A stretch of 64,000 nt of DNA from JADFMN01 sp964529975. Its GTDB lineage: Bacteria; Armatimonadota; Fimbriimonadia; Fimbriimonadales; Fimbriimonadaceae. Positions 26,713 to 34,233 of the stretch are shown piece by piece (within the stretch, counting starts at the first letter, position 1; each line of letters begins with the position of its first letter). The notes under the pieces were generated by a model. The model searched no databases. It was not told the origin of the DNA and saw nothing but the letters and a program-made list of their open reading frames with translations. Position numbers and translations under genes: made by a program. The DNA lies in NCBI GenBank assembly GCA_964529975.1, contig CAZGXW010000003.1, forward strand, positions 1 to 64,000. The letters run 5' to 3'.

Positions 26713-26846
26713 ATCGGCTTGTGTGGGCTTCAGGTGCTCCACTACCTTACTGGTTGTCAAAGTACGCAGTCTCCTTGTGAGTGACCGTAGACAATATACC
26801 CGATGGTTGTTGTCGTTTTGGGTAGAATGTCCTAGTTGCCATGGGA

Positions 26847-26888
26847 GGGAGCGGGAGTAGGAGCGGGAGTAGGAGTAGGGAGCGGGAA
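26847..26888. repeat. G-rich tandem repeat (GGGAGCGGGAGTA units)
   Basis: Repeats of GGAGCGGGAGTA with five GGG runs on the plus strand; a G-quadruplex is possible. It lies about 80 bases past the etfA stop. Confidence 0.65.
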
Positions 26889-26966
26889 GTTGGAGTGAAG
26901 CAATCCTTAGTGCAGAAAGGGCTACGCCAATCTGTTTCGACCACAGACTTAGTCGAAGGTAGAGGC

Positions 26967-27794
26967 TCAGACTTTGCTCGTGAGTTCGGGGACGGCGGTG
27001 AAGAGGTCGGCGACGAGGCCGAGGTCGGCGAACTCGAAGATCGGCGCGTCGGGATCGGTGTTGATCGCAACGATGACCTTGGAGTCTTTGATCCCCGCCA
27101 TGTGCTGCGTTGATCCGCTGATGCCCGCTGCGATGTAGAGGTCGGGCGCGACGATCTTGCCCGTCTGGCCGACCTGGAGTTCGTTAGCGGCGATGCCACT
27201 GTCCACTGCGGCGCGCGTCGCTCCCACGGCTCCGCCAAGTCTGTCAGCCAGGCCGCCAATCACCTTCTCGAAAGTGTCCTTGTCCTTGAGCGGACGACCG
27301 CCTGAGACGATGCGCTTGGCCTGCGTGAGGTCTGGTCGCGCGCCAGTGCCTCCTCCGCTCTTCGCCGTGCGCTTGGTCTGTGTCTCGCCTGCTGTGATCG
27401 TTTTGGACGCAGCCGTGTCGACCTTCGCAAACCCGCTGGGCCTGAACGTGAGCACGACCGGCTCGGCGAGGACCTCGACGGTGGCAAGCACCGATCCTGC
27501 GACCATCGGCCGCACGAACTCGGTCGGCGATACGACTGCTACAGCGTCGGTGACCATCGCGGCGTCGATCAGCCCTGCGAGGCGGGCGAGAACGTCCTTG
27601 CTCTGCATCGACGACACTGCGGCGATGTGGGTGAACCCGCTGGATTCGTTATGGATTGCCAGTGCTGCGGCGTCTGCTGGCGGCACTTCGCCCGCGAAAA
27701 CCATCGTCGTGGACTCGCCACCCAGTGCCTTGGCGAAACCGCCGAGCGCTTGCAGGTCGTCCTTGCTGAACGCGACGAGCAAGACCTTGCTCAC
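26967..27794 (-). CDS. etfA: Electron transfer flavoprotein subunit alpha
   Basis: FAD-binding half of the ETF that passes electrons from acyl-CoA dehydrogenases to the quinone pool. It has 275 residues, a little shorter than the common 310-330. The C-terminal FAD domain is clear: GGLADRLGGAVGATRAAVDSG, VGQTGKIVAPDLYIA and GISGSTQHMAGIKDSKVIVAIN. The GTG start overlaps the etfB stop (GTGA). It is the last gene of the fadN-etfB-etfA operon. Confidence 0.95.
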   Translation of the reverse strand: MSKVLLVAFSKDDLQALGGFAKALGGESTTMVFAGEVPPADAAALAIHNESSGFTHIAAVSSMQSKDVLARLAGLIDAAMVTDAVAVVSPTEFVRPMVAGSVLATVEVLAEPVVLTFRPSGFAKVDTAASKTITAGETQTKRTAKSGGGTGARPDLTQAKRIVSGGRPLKDKDTFEKVIGGLADRLGGAVGATRAAVDSGIAANELQVGQTGKIVAPDLYIAAGISGSTQHMAGIKDSKVIVAINTDPDAPIFEFADLGLVADLFTAVPELTSKV

Positions 27795-28522
27795 AGGGCG
27801 CCTCGCTGTTTGAGTTCTGCGAGCAGTTCGTCGACGCTGGCGACCTTCTTTCCTGCCGGTCGCGGCGGTGGGCTGTCCAGTCGCTTGATCTTCGACTTAG
27901 GCTTGGCGTCGGTCGCTCGAGGCTGCTTGCTGAGAGGCTTGCTCCGCGCCTTGATGATGCCCGGCAGGGCGATGTAGCGCGGTTCATTGAGCCGAAGGTC
28001 GGTCGTGATCACACAAGGCAAGGGTAGTTGCAACGTCTCCTCGCCGGTGTCCGTCTCGCGCGTGACGGTCGCGGTCCCGTCCTCGATCTTGACCGTCGAG
28101 GCGAATGTGGCTTGCGGCCAACCCAGTTTCGCGGCAAGCATTTGCGCGGCCTGGCCGTTGTCGTCGTCGGTGGACTGTTTGCCCATGAGGACGAGGTCAA
28201 AGTCCTTGGCGATCGCGGCGAGTTCTGCGGCGACGACGCCGGAGTCGAGCGGCTGGTCGTTCTCGACCAGGATGGCCTCGTCCGCCCCCATCGCGAGGGC
28301 CTTGCGGAGTTGCTCCTCAACTTCTGGGCCGCCGATCGAGACGGCGGTGATGGTGACGGGAAGACCAGACTCCTTCATACGCACGGCCTCTTCGACGGCG
28401 ATCTCGTCGAAGGGGTTGACGTCGAACTTGACGCCCGTGGTCTCGAGCCCTGTGCCGTCGGAAAGCGGGCGGACTTTGGCGTATGGATCGACGACGCGCT
28501 TGATGGGGCAGAGGACTTTCAT
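27791..28522 (-). CDS. etfB: Electron transfer flavoprotein subunit beta
   Basis: Partner of EtfA, 243 residues with AMP/electron-transfer roles. It opens with MKVLCPIKRVVDP and carries the ETF beta signature region VLMGKQSTDDDNGQAAQMLA and LGWPQATFAS. Residues of about 205-243 form a Lys/Pro-rich C-terminal tail. The start shares one base with the stop of the upstream fadN-like gene, so the three genes are tightly coupled. Confidence 0.95.
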   Translation of the reverse strand: MKVLCPIKRVVDPYAKVRPLSDGTGLETTGVKFDVNPFDEIAVEEAVRMKESGLPVTITAVSIGGPEVEEQLRKALAMGADEAILVENDQPLDSGVVAAELAAIAKDFDLVLMGKQSTDDDNGQAAQMLAAKLGWPQATFASTVKIEDGTATVTRETDTGEETLQLPLPCVITTDLRLNEPRYIALPGIIKARSKPLSKQPRATDAKPKSKIKRLDSPPPRPAGKKVASVDELLAELKQRGAL

Positions 28523-30690
28523 CAGTTGCGCAGTTGCTTGCCGCTCTCGACCATGTACCTGAGCCTGGCCTGCGACAGTCCGTCCTTCACAAGTTCGATG
28601 AAGCCTTGTCGCTCTCTGTCGAGCGCGTCCTCGAACGAATTGGACTTAGCAATTGCGGCCTTGATTTTGTCACCGATAGTGCCGTCGTGCTGGGTCATCT
28701 CGCCGGCCTTGGTGAGTTCTTCCTGCATGTGCTCGATCATCCCGAGAAGCGGGCCGACGACGGGCTTCCACTCAGGTGTCCCCTGCGGGACGGCCGTGAG
28801 GGCGTGCCGCTTTGCCTCGCTGTAGAGCCGGTCGGGATGGTAGACGGTGACGTCCTCGCGGCGCAGGAAGCCCTTCTTCCTGGCTTCGTCCGCGTTGCGG
28901 ACGACCGTGCCGGTCGTGACCAACTTGGCGCACTCGACGAGGGACTTGGCGCTCTCTTGCATCCGGGTTCTCATGATGGGGATGCCTCCACCGCCGGGCA
29001 TCACGCCGACTCTGGCCTCGGGCAGGCCGATCTGTGTCTCGGCCGCTGCCGCGATCAGGGAGCAGGACGCCGCCATCTCGAATCCGCCGCCAAGGCAGGT
29101 GCCAAAGACCGCGGCGCAACTTGGGACCTTTCTCAGCGCGAGTCCGAGCGCTTGGAAGTCCTTGAGCGCGGCGTCGATGCCGTTCCAGTCTTCTTCGGCG
29201 ATGCGCTCCAGCAGGAACTTGATATCGAACCCGGCGGAGAACACACGGCCTTCGCTCGCCAAGACGATGCGCTTGGACTTACCGCTCGCGAGGTACTCGA
29301 GCATGGCGCTTATCGTCGAAGGGCTGTACACGCCCATCTTGTGGGTAAGGGCGAGTGCGTGCACGCCGTCGCCCATGTCGCGGACCTTGAAGCCGGAGTG
29401 CTCGCTGACGACGGGGAAGTCTGAGAGGCCCGCGAACTGCGGCTCCTCCTTGCGCGGCACATAGTTGCCGTTGAAGTCGAGCATGGTCGCGCCTTGGTAA
29501 AAGGGCAGCGTCCCAATGCCGATCTTCTCTGCACCGACCATGTCGATCATCTCGAACGGTCCGGCCTCCCACCCGAAACCCCACTTCATGACCCTGTCGA
29601 AGTCCTCGACGTTGTGGCTGATCTCTTCTTTGAGCGTGTCTGCGTAGCGAAGGGTCGGGAGAAGGTACTCGCGCAGGAACTCTCCGACGGGGTCGCGCAG
29701 TTCGAGCGCTTGCACGAGGCGGTCGGCGAGGGGAAGTTTGCCGAGTCGCCCTAGGGACTCGAAGGCTGGTTCGACCCGCATGCGATAGGCGTGGGTGTTG
29801 AGGTCGAGCGCGAAGAACTCCTTGCCCTCGCGCCGGTAATAGCCTTGGCCCGCCTTCTCGCCGATCCAGCCCTTGTCCAACAGGAACGCCATCGACCTCG
29901 GTGTTGTGAGTTGTTTGGTGTAGGGGTCGTCGGGGCACCGCTTGAGCAGGTTGTCGGCGATGTCCTGCATGATGTCGATGCCGACGAGGTCGTTGAGGCG
30001 GAAACTGCCGCTGTTCGGCCGGCCCAGGAACGGCCCGGTGATCGCGTCGACCTCTTCAGCGGAGAGGCCGAGGCGTTCGGCGACGTGGACGGTGTAGATC
30101 ATCGACCACATTCCGAACCGATTGGCGATAAAGCCCGGGGTGTCCTTTGCGACGACGACGCGCCGGGCGCAGCGGTCCTCGAGGAACTTCGTCATGGCTG
30201 CGACGGCTTCGGGCGAGGTCTCGTGGGTCGGAATGAGTTCGAGGAGTTTGAGATAGCGCGGCGGATTGAAGAAGTGCGTGCCCATGAACACGCGGCGAAA
30301 CGCCTCACCGCGTCCGGTGTTGAGGAGCGCGATCTGCAGCCCGCTCGTGTTGGTGCTGACGATGGACCCGGGTTTGAGGAGTGGCTCGACCCTCTCGAGC
30401 AGCATGAGTTTCGCGTCGATCTTTTCGATGATGGCTTCGCAAACCCAGTCGGCCTCTCTCACCCAATCGAGGTTCTCTTCGATAGAACCTAGCCGGATCG
30501 TTTCCGCCGTGCCTGGGAGGTAGAAGTGCGGCGGTCGCGCCGACTTGGCCCTGTCAAAGGCTTCGCGGACTGCGTGTCCGCTGAGGTCGAGGAGCGTGAC
30601 GTTGAGGCCGATGTTGGCGAGGTGGGCGGCGATGCCGCTCCCCATCGTTCCCGCACCGATCACGCAGACGTTCCTAGGGTTCTCAAACAT
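28522..30690 (-). CDS. 3-hydroxyacyl-CoA dehydrogenase/enoyl-CoA hydratase fusion (FadN-like)
   Basis: Two-domain beta-oxidation enzyme of 722 residues that hydrates enoyl-CoA and oxidises the 3-hydroxyacyl-CoA. The dehydrogenase comes first, with the NAD fold VCVIGAGTMGSGIAAHLANIG, followed by FFNPPRYLKLLELIP and TPGFIANRFG. The crotonase domain is at about 430-720, with ASEGRVFSAGFDIK and LGGGFEMAASC for the oxyanion hole. The dehydrogenase-first order matches Bacillus FadN, not FadB. It forms an operon with etfBA; an acyl-CoA dehydrogenase gene is 1.4 kb away on the other strand. Confidence 0.92.
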   Translation of the reverse strand: MFENPRNVCVIGAGTMGSGIAAHLANIGLNVTLLDLSGHAVREAFDRAKSARPPHFYLPGTAETIRLGSIEENLDWVREADWVCEAIIEKIDAKLMLLERVEPLLKPGSIVSTNTSGLQIALLNTGRGEAFRRVFMGTHFFNPPRYLKLLELIPTHETSPEAVAAMTKFLEDRCARRVVVAKDTPGFIANRFGMWSMIYTVHVAERLGLSAEEVDAITGPFLGRPNSGSFRLNDLVGIDIMQDIADNLLKRCPDDPYTKQLTTPRSMAFLLDKGWIGEKAGQGYYRREGKEFFALDLNTHAYRMRVEPAFESLGRLGKLPLADRLVQALELRDPVGEFLREYLLPTLRYADTLKEEISHNVEDFDRVMKWGFGWEAGPFEMIDMVGAEKIGIGTLPFYQGATMLDFNGNYVPRKEEPQFAGLSDFPVVSEHSGFKVRDMGDGVHALALTHKMGVYSPSTISAMLEYLASGKSKRIVLASEGRVFSAGFDIKFLLERIAEEDWNGIDAALKDFQALGLALRKVPSCAAVFGTCLGGGFEMAASCSLIAAAAETQIGLPEARVGVMPGGGGIPIMRTRMQESAKSLVECAKLVTTGTVVRNADEARKKGFLRREDVTVYHPDRLYSEAKRHALTAVPQGTPEWKPVVGPLLGMIEHMQEELTKAGEMTQHDGTIGDKIKAAIAKSNSFEDALDRERQGFIELVKDGLSQARLRYMVESGKQLRN

Positions 30691-30770
30691 GGTGGATCAA
30701 GGGCGCGGCGTACCGGTCGGGAAGGATACCCACGGCACCGAGCCTGATTTGGTTCGGCCCGTCGTCCGAG

Positions 30771-30776
30771 TATAAT
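30771..30776 (+). promoter_or_regulatory. Promoter of the infC-rpmI-rplT operon
   Basis: A perfect TATAAT with TTGGTT (30749-30754) 16 bases upstream. The predicted start near 30783 leaves a leader of about 38 bases holding a seven-codon ORF. Confidence 0.6.
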
Positions 30777-30800
30777 GACCAAGACTAGATGAAGCGAGCC

Positions 30801-30824
30801 ATGTCCGCAGGAGTTCTGCGATAA
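30801..30824 (+). CDS. Leader micro-ORF MSAGVLR ahead of infC (putative)
   Basis: ATG, six more codons and TAA. The TAA overlaps the proposed AUA start of infC as ATAA, and the infC ribosome site AGGAG lies inside it. This geometry fits termination-reinitiation or start-codon-quality control of IF-3. It may also be chance. Confidence 0.35.
   Translation: MSAGVLR
30809..30813 (+). promoter_or_regulatory. Ribosome site AGGAG that points to an AUA start of infC
   Basis: AGGAG ends 7 bases before ATA at 30821. The in-frame ATG at 30863 has no ribosome site; a CCGCCG run precedes it. Confidence 0.6.
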
Positions 30825-31441
30825 GAGGAAAACCGAGGCGTCCGCGGCGAGAACCGCCGCCGATGATCAACGAGAGGCTGTTGCGCCTCGACCAGGTGCG
30901 CCTCTTGGGCGCGGCGGGAGAGCAATTGGGAGTTGTGTCGTCCCGCGACGCGCTAACAGCGGCGCAGCGAGCGGAACTGGATTTGGTCCTAGTGGCCCCG
31001 AACGCAGACCCTCCTGTCTGCAAGATCGTGGACTACGGCAAGCACAAATACGACCAGAGCAAGGCCAAAAAGGACCATAAGAAGAAGGTCCAGGAAGTCA
31101 AGGGTGTAAAATTACGGCCTGGCACTGACACGCACGACATCGGCGTGCTCGTCAAGAAGGCCAAGAAGTTCCTCGAGGAGGGGCACAAGGTGCGCGTCAC
31201 CTGCGTGTTCCGATACAGGGAACTTGCCCATCCAGAGGTTGGACGGGAGAAGCTGCAGAAGATCGCAGTGGAGCTCGAGAGCCTCGGAAAGATCGACAGG
31301 GACCCGGTCTTAAACGGCCGGGAGATGGTGATAGTGATCAATCCTGTGGTCGGGAAGAAGAAAGATGCCAAAACTGAAAACCAAAAAGACGGCGGTCAAG
31401 CGATTCAAGGTGACCGGGACCGGGAAGATCATGCGCCGTAA
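30821..31441 (+). CDS. infC: Translation initiation factor IF-3, probably with an AUA start codon
   Basis: IF-3 binds the 30S subunit and rejects non-standard start codons and initiator tRNAs. The core opens with MINERLLRLDQVRLLG and continues with VCKIVDYGKHKYDQSKAKKDHKKK, then the C-terminal domain with GHKVRVTCVFRYRELAHPE. Starting at ATA (30821) gives the basic lead IRGKPRRPRREPPP, the same length and place as the E. coli IF-3 lead that begins at AUU. A start at ATG 30863 would remove it. The last 25 residues (GGQAIQGDRDREDHAP end) are encoded out of frame inside rpmI, a 77-base overlap. Confidence 0.93.
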   Translation: MRGKPRRPRREPPPMINERLLRLDQVRLLGAAGEQLGVVSSRDALTAAQRAELDLVLVAPNADPPVCKIVDYGKHKYDQSKAKKDHKKKVQEVKGVKLRPGTDTHDIGVLVKKAKKFLEEGHKVRVTCVFRYRELAHPEVGREKLQKIAVELESLGKIDRDPVLNGREMVIVINPVVGKKKDAKTENQKDGGQAIQGDRDREDHAP

Positions 31442-31559
31442 GGCTTACAACAACCACATGTTCTTCCACAAGTCCGGGTCGCAGAAGCGAAGGCTGGACC
31501 AAGAAGCCGAACTGAGCAAGACGGAGGCCAAGCGCGTCAGGCGCATGTTGGCCATCTGA
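31365..31559 (+). CDS. rpmI: 50S ribosomal protein L35
   Basis: Small basic ribosomal protein of 64 residues, the normal size. MPKLKTKKTAVKRFKVTGTG and the internal RRKAYNNHMFFHKS-type segment are diagnostic. It starts inside infC in another frame, 77 bases before the infC stop, with GAAG just upstream as a ribosome site. Second gene of the infC-rpmI-rplT operon. Confidence 0.97.
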   Translation: MPKLKTKKTAVKRFKVTGTGKIMRRKAYNNHMFFHKSGSQKRRLDQEAELSKTEAKRVRRMLAI

Positions 31560-31633
31560 ACCTGTCGGACCTCTGCCGCCACCGCCCTTGAAGGGCTGGG
31601 AAGCGGCCCGACAACCACGAACGAGGAAAACCC

Positions 31634-31987
31634 ATGGCAAGAATCAAACGCGGCTTGATGCGCCACAAGCGCCACAAGAAGACACTGGAGAAGGCTTCAG
31701 GCTACTTCCAGCGCAAGAGCGGCACATACAAGCACGCACACGAACAGGTCATGAAGGCGGGCCAATACGCCTTCCGCGATCGCCGAGCGAAGAAGCGAAT
31801 GTTCCGACGCCTTTGGATCACGCGCATCAGCGCGGCGTGCCAGCAGTGCGGCGTCAAGTACGGCGAACTCATCCATGGCATGACCGAGAAGGGCATGCAG
31901 GTCGACCGGAAGATGTTGAGTGAACTTGCGATCCAGGATATGGACGCTTTCAAAAAACTGGTCGAGCAAGCCGTCGGCAAGGCCTGA
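31634..31987 (+). CDS. rplT: 50S ribosomal protein L20
   Basis: Early-assembly 23S rRNA-binding protein of 117 residues. MARIKRGLMRHKRHKKTLEKA and FRDRRAKKRMFRRLWITRIS are diagnostic. GAGGAAAA provides the ribosome site, 74 bases after rpmI. In many bacteria L20 represses this operon through a pseudoknot upstream of rpmI; whether that exists inside this overlapping infC-rpmI region is not clear. Confidence 0.97.
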   Translation: MARIKRGLMRHKRHKKTLEKASGYFQRKSGTYKHAHEQVMKAGQYAFRDRRAKKRMFRRLWITRISAACQQCGVKYGELIHGMTEKGMQVDRKMLSELAIQDMDAFKKLVEQAVGKA

Positions 31988-32003
31988 GACCACGAACTAC
32001 GAG

Positions 32004-32045
32004 GCGGCGGCGCCTGACCTAGGGCGCCGCCGCACTCTATTTGGG
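32004..32045 (+). terminator. Terminator of the infC-rpmI-rplT operon
   Basis: A perfect 11-bp GC-only stem (32004-32014 with 32023-32033) with an 8-base loop. The tail ACTCTATTT is only moderately T-rich. Confidence 0.72.
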
Positions 32046-32050
32046 GGTAG

Positions 32051-32056
32051 TAGAAT
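32051..32056 (+). promoter_or_regulatory. -10-like TAGAAT before the acyl-CoA dehydrogenase
   Basis: TAGAAT ends 9 bases before the ATG at 32066; leaderless spacing. Confidence 0.5.
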
Positions 32057-32065
32057 AGCCGCGTC

Positions 32066-33223
32066 ATGAGCCAGACGACCGTTGGCAATGAGGCCACGAT
32101 CATCGAAGTCACGCCGTTGGACGCGCGCGAGAGCGCTTTCTTGGCGGGGGTCCGCGAGTTCGTCGCCTCTTATGTGCTGCCGAACACGCGCAAGTGGGAG
32201 GAGGCCAAGTCGTTCCCTGACGACATCTGGCCGAAACTGGCTGAGCGCGAACTGCTCAGCATGACGTTGCCCAAGGACCTTGGTGGGAGCGGGCTCTCTT
32301 GTCGGGCCTACGTCGAGGCATGTCGGGAACTGGCCAAGGGCGACCCAGCGCTCTCGATGAATATCGCGGCGATCAACGCGCTTTGCGTGGCGCACTTCGT
32401 CAAGTTCGCAAGCGACGACCAACGAAAGGCGTACCTGCAGGGGATCGTCAAGGGGGACGTCAAACTGGCATGGGGGCTGACCGAACCGGACGCAGGTTCG
32501 GACGCGCGTCGCGTGAAGAGCTTTGCTAAGCCGATTGAGAACAAGCCGGGCTACTTCCACATCAACGGGGAGAAGATGTTCATCACGAACGGGGGCAAGG
32601 CGGACCTTATCATTCTAATCGCGCGCACCTCCGAGACGGAGTTGTCCGCGTTCTTCATGGAGACGAACCAGCCGGGCTTCAAGTTGACCGACCGGATCCA
32701 TACGGTCGGCGTCTGCGCCTCGAACACCGTGCGGTTCACGATGACCGACGCGGTCGGCTGGCACACGCCGTGCACGTTCAACGAGGCGATCTCGCTGCTC
32801 TACCGTGGCCGATTGGGGATCGCTGGAATGGCGCTGGGTATCGCAGAGAAGGCGTTCGAACTGTGCGTGGATTACAGCAAGCAGCGGGAGCAGTTCAATC
32901 GCAAGTTGGCCGATATGCAGTCGGTGCAGAACATGATCGCGGACAGCGCGATGGAGATCGAGGCCGCCCGTGGGTTGCTCCACCGGGGGGCATCGATGTA
33001 CGACCGAGGCGAGGACGTGGTCAGCATCAGTTCGATGGCCAAGTTGTTCGCCAGCGAGACGGCCAACCGCTCGACCAACCGGGCGATCCAGATCCACGGT
33101 GGCCGGGGGATGACTTTCGACTACCTGGTCGAGAAGCTTTGGAGGGACGCCAAACTCACGGAGATCGGGGAAGGCTGCAGCGAAATCCAAAGGCTCGTCA
33201 TTTCCAAGCAAGTTCTGCGTTAA
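32066..33223 (+). CDS. Acyl-CoA dehydrogenase
   Basis: FAD enzyme of 385 residues that makes the first double bond in beta-oxidation and hands electrons to ETF. Family segments are AWGLTEPDAGSDA, GEKMFITNGGKAD, QFNRKLADMQSVQNMIAD, QIHGGRGM and the C-terminal IGEGCSEIQRLVISKQ. That last segment holds the expected catalytic Glu. It works with the FadN-like enzyme and EtfAB encoded at 26967-30690. Chain-length preference cannot be judged. Confidence 0.94.
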   Translation: MSQTTVGNEATIIEVTPLDARESAFLAGVREFVASYVLPNTRKWEEAKSFPDDIWPKLAERELLSMTLPKDLGGSGLSCRAYVEACRELAKGDPALSMNIAAINALCVAHFVKFASDDQRKAYLQGIVKGDVKLAWGLTEPDAGSDARRVKSFAKPIENKPGYFHINGEKMFITNGGKADLIILIARTSETELSAFFMETNQPGFKLTDRIHTVGVCASNTVRFTMTDAVGWHTPCTFNEAISLLYRGRLGIAGMALGIAEKAFELCVDYSKQREQFNRKLADMQSVQNMIADSAMEIEAARGLLHRGASMYDRGEDVVSISSMAKLFASETANRSTNRAIQIHGGRGMTFDYLVEKLWRDAKLTEIGEGCSEIQRLVISKQVLR

Positions 33224-33255
33224 ACTAGGTAGGAGCCCTCAATAGGGAGACCGCC

Positions 33256-34227
33256 ATGCTGACCGCAGCCCTGCTTTTGACCGCCTCTAACCCGGCCCCT
33301 GTCGAACTCTATCGACAGTGGAAGCCGAACTCGACCCTGGCCTACGAGGTCAGTTCCGACCTCATGATCGAAAGCCGGACCTATGAGTTCGGGACTTTCA
33401 TCCCCAGCGAGCAAGGGACGAAGTACCAGTTTACGTTCGAGGTGGGCAAGGTGACGAACGAGGGGTTCGCGACCGTGGCCTACAAGCGGCCGACCGTGAG
33501 CATGATCGAGGGCGAGACCGTCGATAGCCCGCCCAAGACGACGGTCGAGAAGGTCAACGAACACCTAGAGCTGGTGATGTCGCCTGTCAACGCGATCACC
33601 GACATGAAGGACCTCTCGCCCAAAAAGGATGAGAAGAAGCCTGGTGGCGGCGGAGGGCTGAACCTGGTGGCGTTCGGCGAGGGATCTGCGGTCGCTCCTG
33701 CCGCGCAAGACATGATCGGGGCGTTCATCCAGGATCTGTTCCGGCTCGCGATGTTCGTCGCGTCGCCAGAGACGTCGATGGACTTCGGACCATCGTTGCC
33801 CCTGCTCGAAGTCGAGCCGGGCGACACGTGGAAGGTGACCGCGAGTTACCAACCGCAGCAACTGAAGGACAAAAAGGGCAAGATGGCCCCGCAGCGGCTT
33901 GACTACACCTATACTTATGACGGAATCGTGGACTCGAACGGGACAAAAGTGCACCGCGTTTCTGCAGTCTTGAAACTGGACACGGACATTGGGGCGTTCA
34001 TCAACGACCTGCTAGGGCTGCCGCCTTCGAGGACAGGCATCAAGGCCATCAAACTCAAGATGGACGCGAAGATGGAGTTCGACCTCGATCTGGCGACGAA
34101 GAACACGGTTCGTGGCCTCGGAACGTCGAACGGCTCGATCGTCGTCGAAGTGCCGCAGTTGACCGTGCCCGCTGAAGAGGCGAACATTCGCGGCAGGGCG
34201 CGATTGAAACTCCTGTCGATCAAGTAG
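33256..34227 (+). CDS. Secreted protein, DUF6263-like, function unknown
   Basis: Protein of 323 residues with a minimal hydrophobic start (MLTAALLLTASNPAP) and a GGAG-type ribosome site. The rest is beta-rich with a Lys/Gly patch in the middle (KKDEKKPGGGGGLN). It has GDTWKVT and DLDLATKNTVRGL, echoing the protein at 8217-9026. No enzymatic motif is visible. It is 7 bases upstream of the glycosyltransferase gene and probably co-transcribed. Confidence 0.62.
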   Translation: MLTAALLLTASNPAPVELYRQWKPNSTLAYEVSSDLMIESRTYEFGTFIPSEQGTKYQFTFEVGKVTNEGFATVAYKRPTVSMIEGETVDSPPKTTVEKVNEHLELVMSPVNAITDMKDLSPKKDEKKPGGGGGLNLVAFGEGSAVAPAAQDMIGAFIQDLFRLAMFVASPETSMDFGPSLPLLEVEPGDTWKVTASYQPQQLKDKKGKMAPQRLDYTYTYDGIVDSNGTKVHRVSAVLKLDTDIGAFINDLLGLPPSRTGIKAIKLKMDAKMEFDLDLATKNTVRGLGTSNGSIVVEVPQLTVPAEEANIRGRARLKLLSIK

Positions 34228-34233
34228 GAACTG

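Larger units (their letters stand above)
26508..26966. other. Intergenic region between etfA and gyrA: low-complexity repeats, no gene seen
   Basis: 459 bases with no convincing ORF. It holds a pyrimidine-rich tandem block (26647-26712), a possible gyrA -10 TAAAAT on the minus strand (26560-26565), an isolated plus-strand TAGAAT (26823-26828) and a G-rich block (26847-26888). Confidence 0.7.

Noticed and set aside
26563..26760. A 65-codon minus-strand ORF in the gyrA upstream region
   Set aside because: Lys/Arg/Glu-rich product of the purine repeat, with no start signal; more likely non-coding.
26841..27113. A 90-codon plus-strand ORF starting in the G-rich repeat with TAGAAT 12 bases upstream
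   Set aside because: The start is low-complexity (GSGSRSGSRSRERE) and the rest is antisense to etfA.
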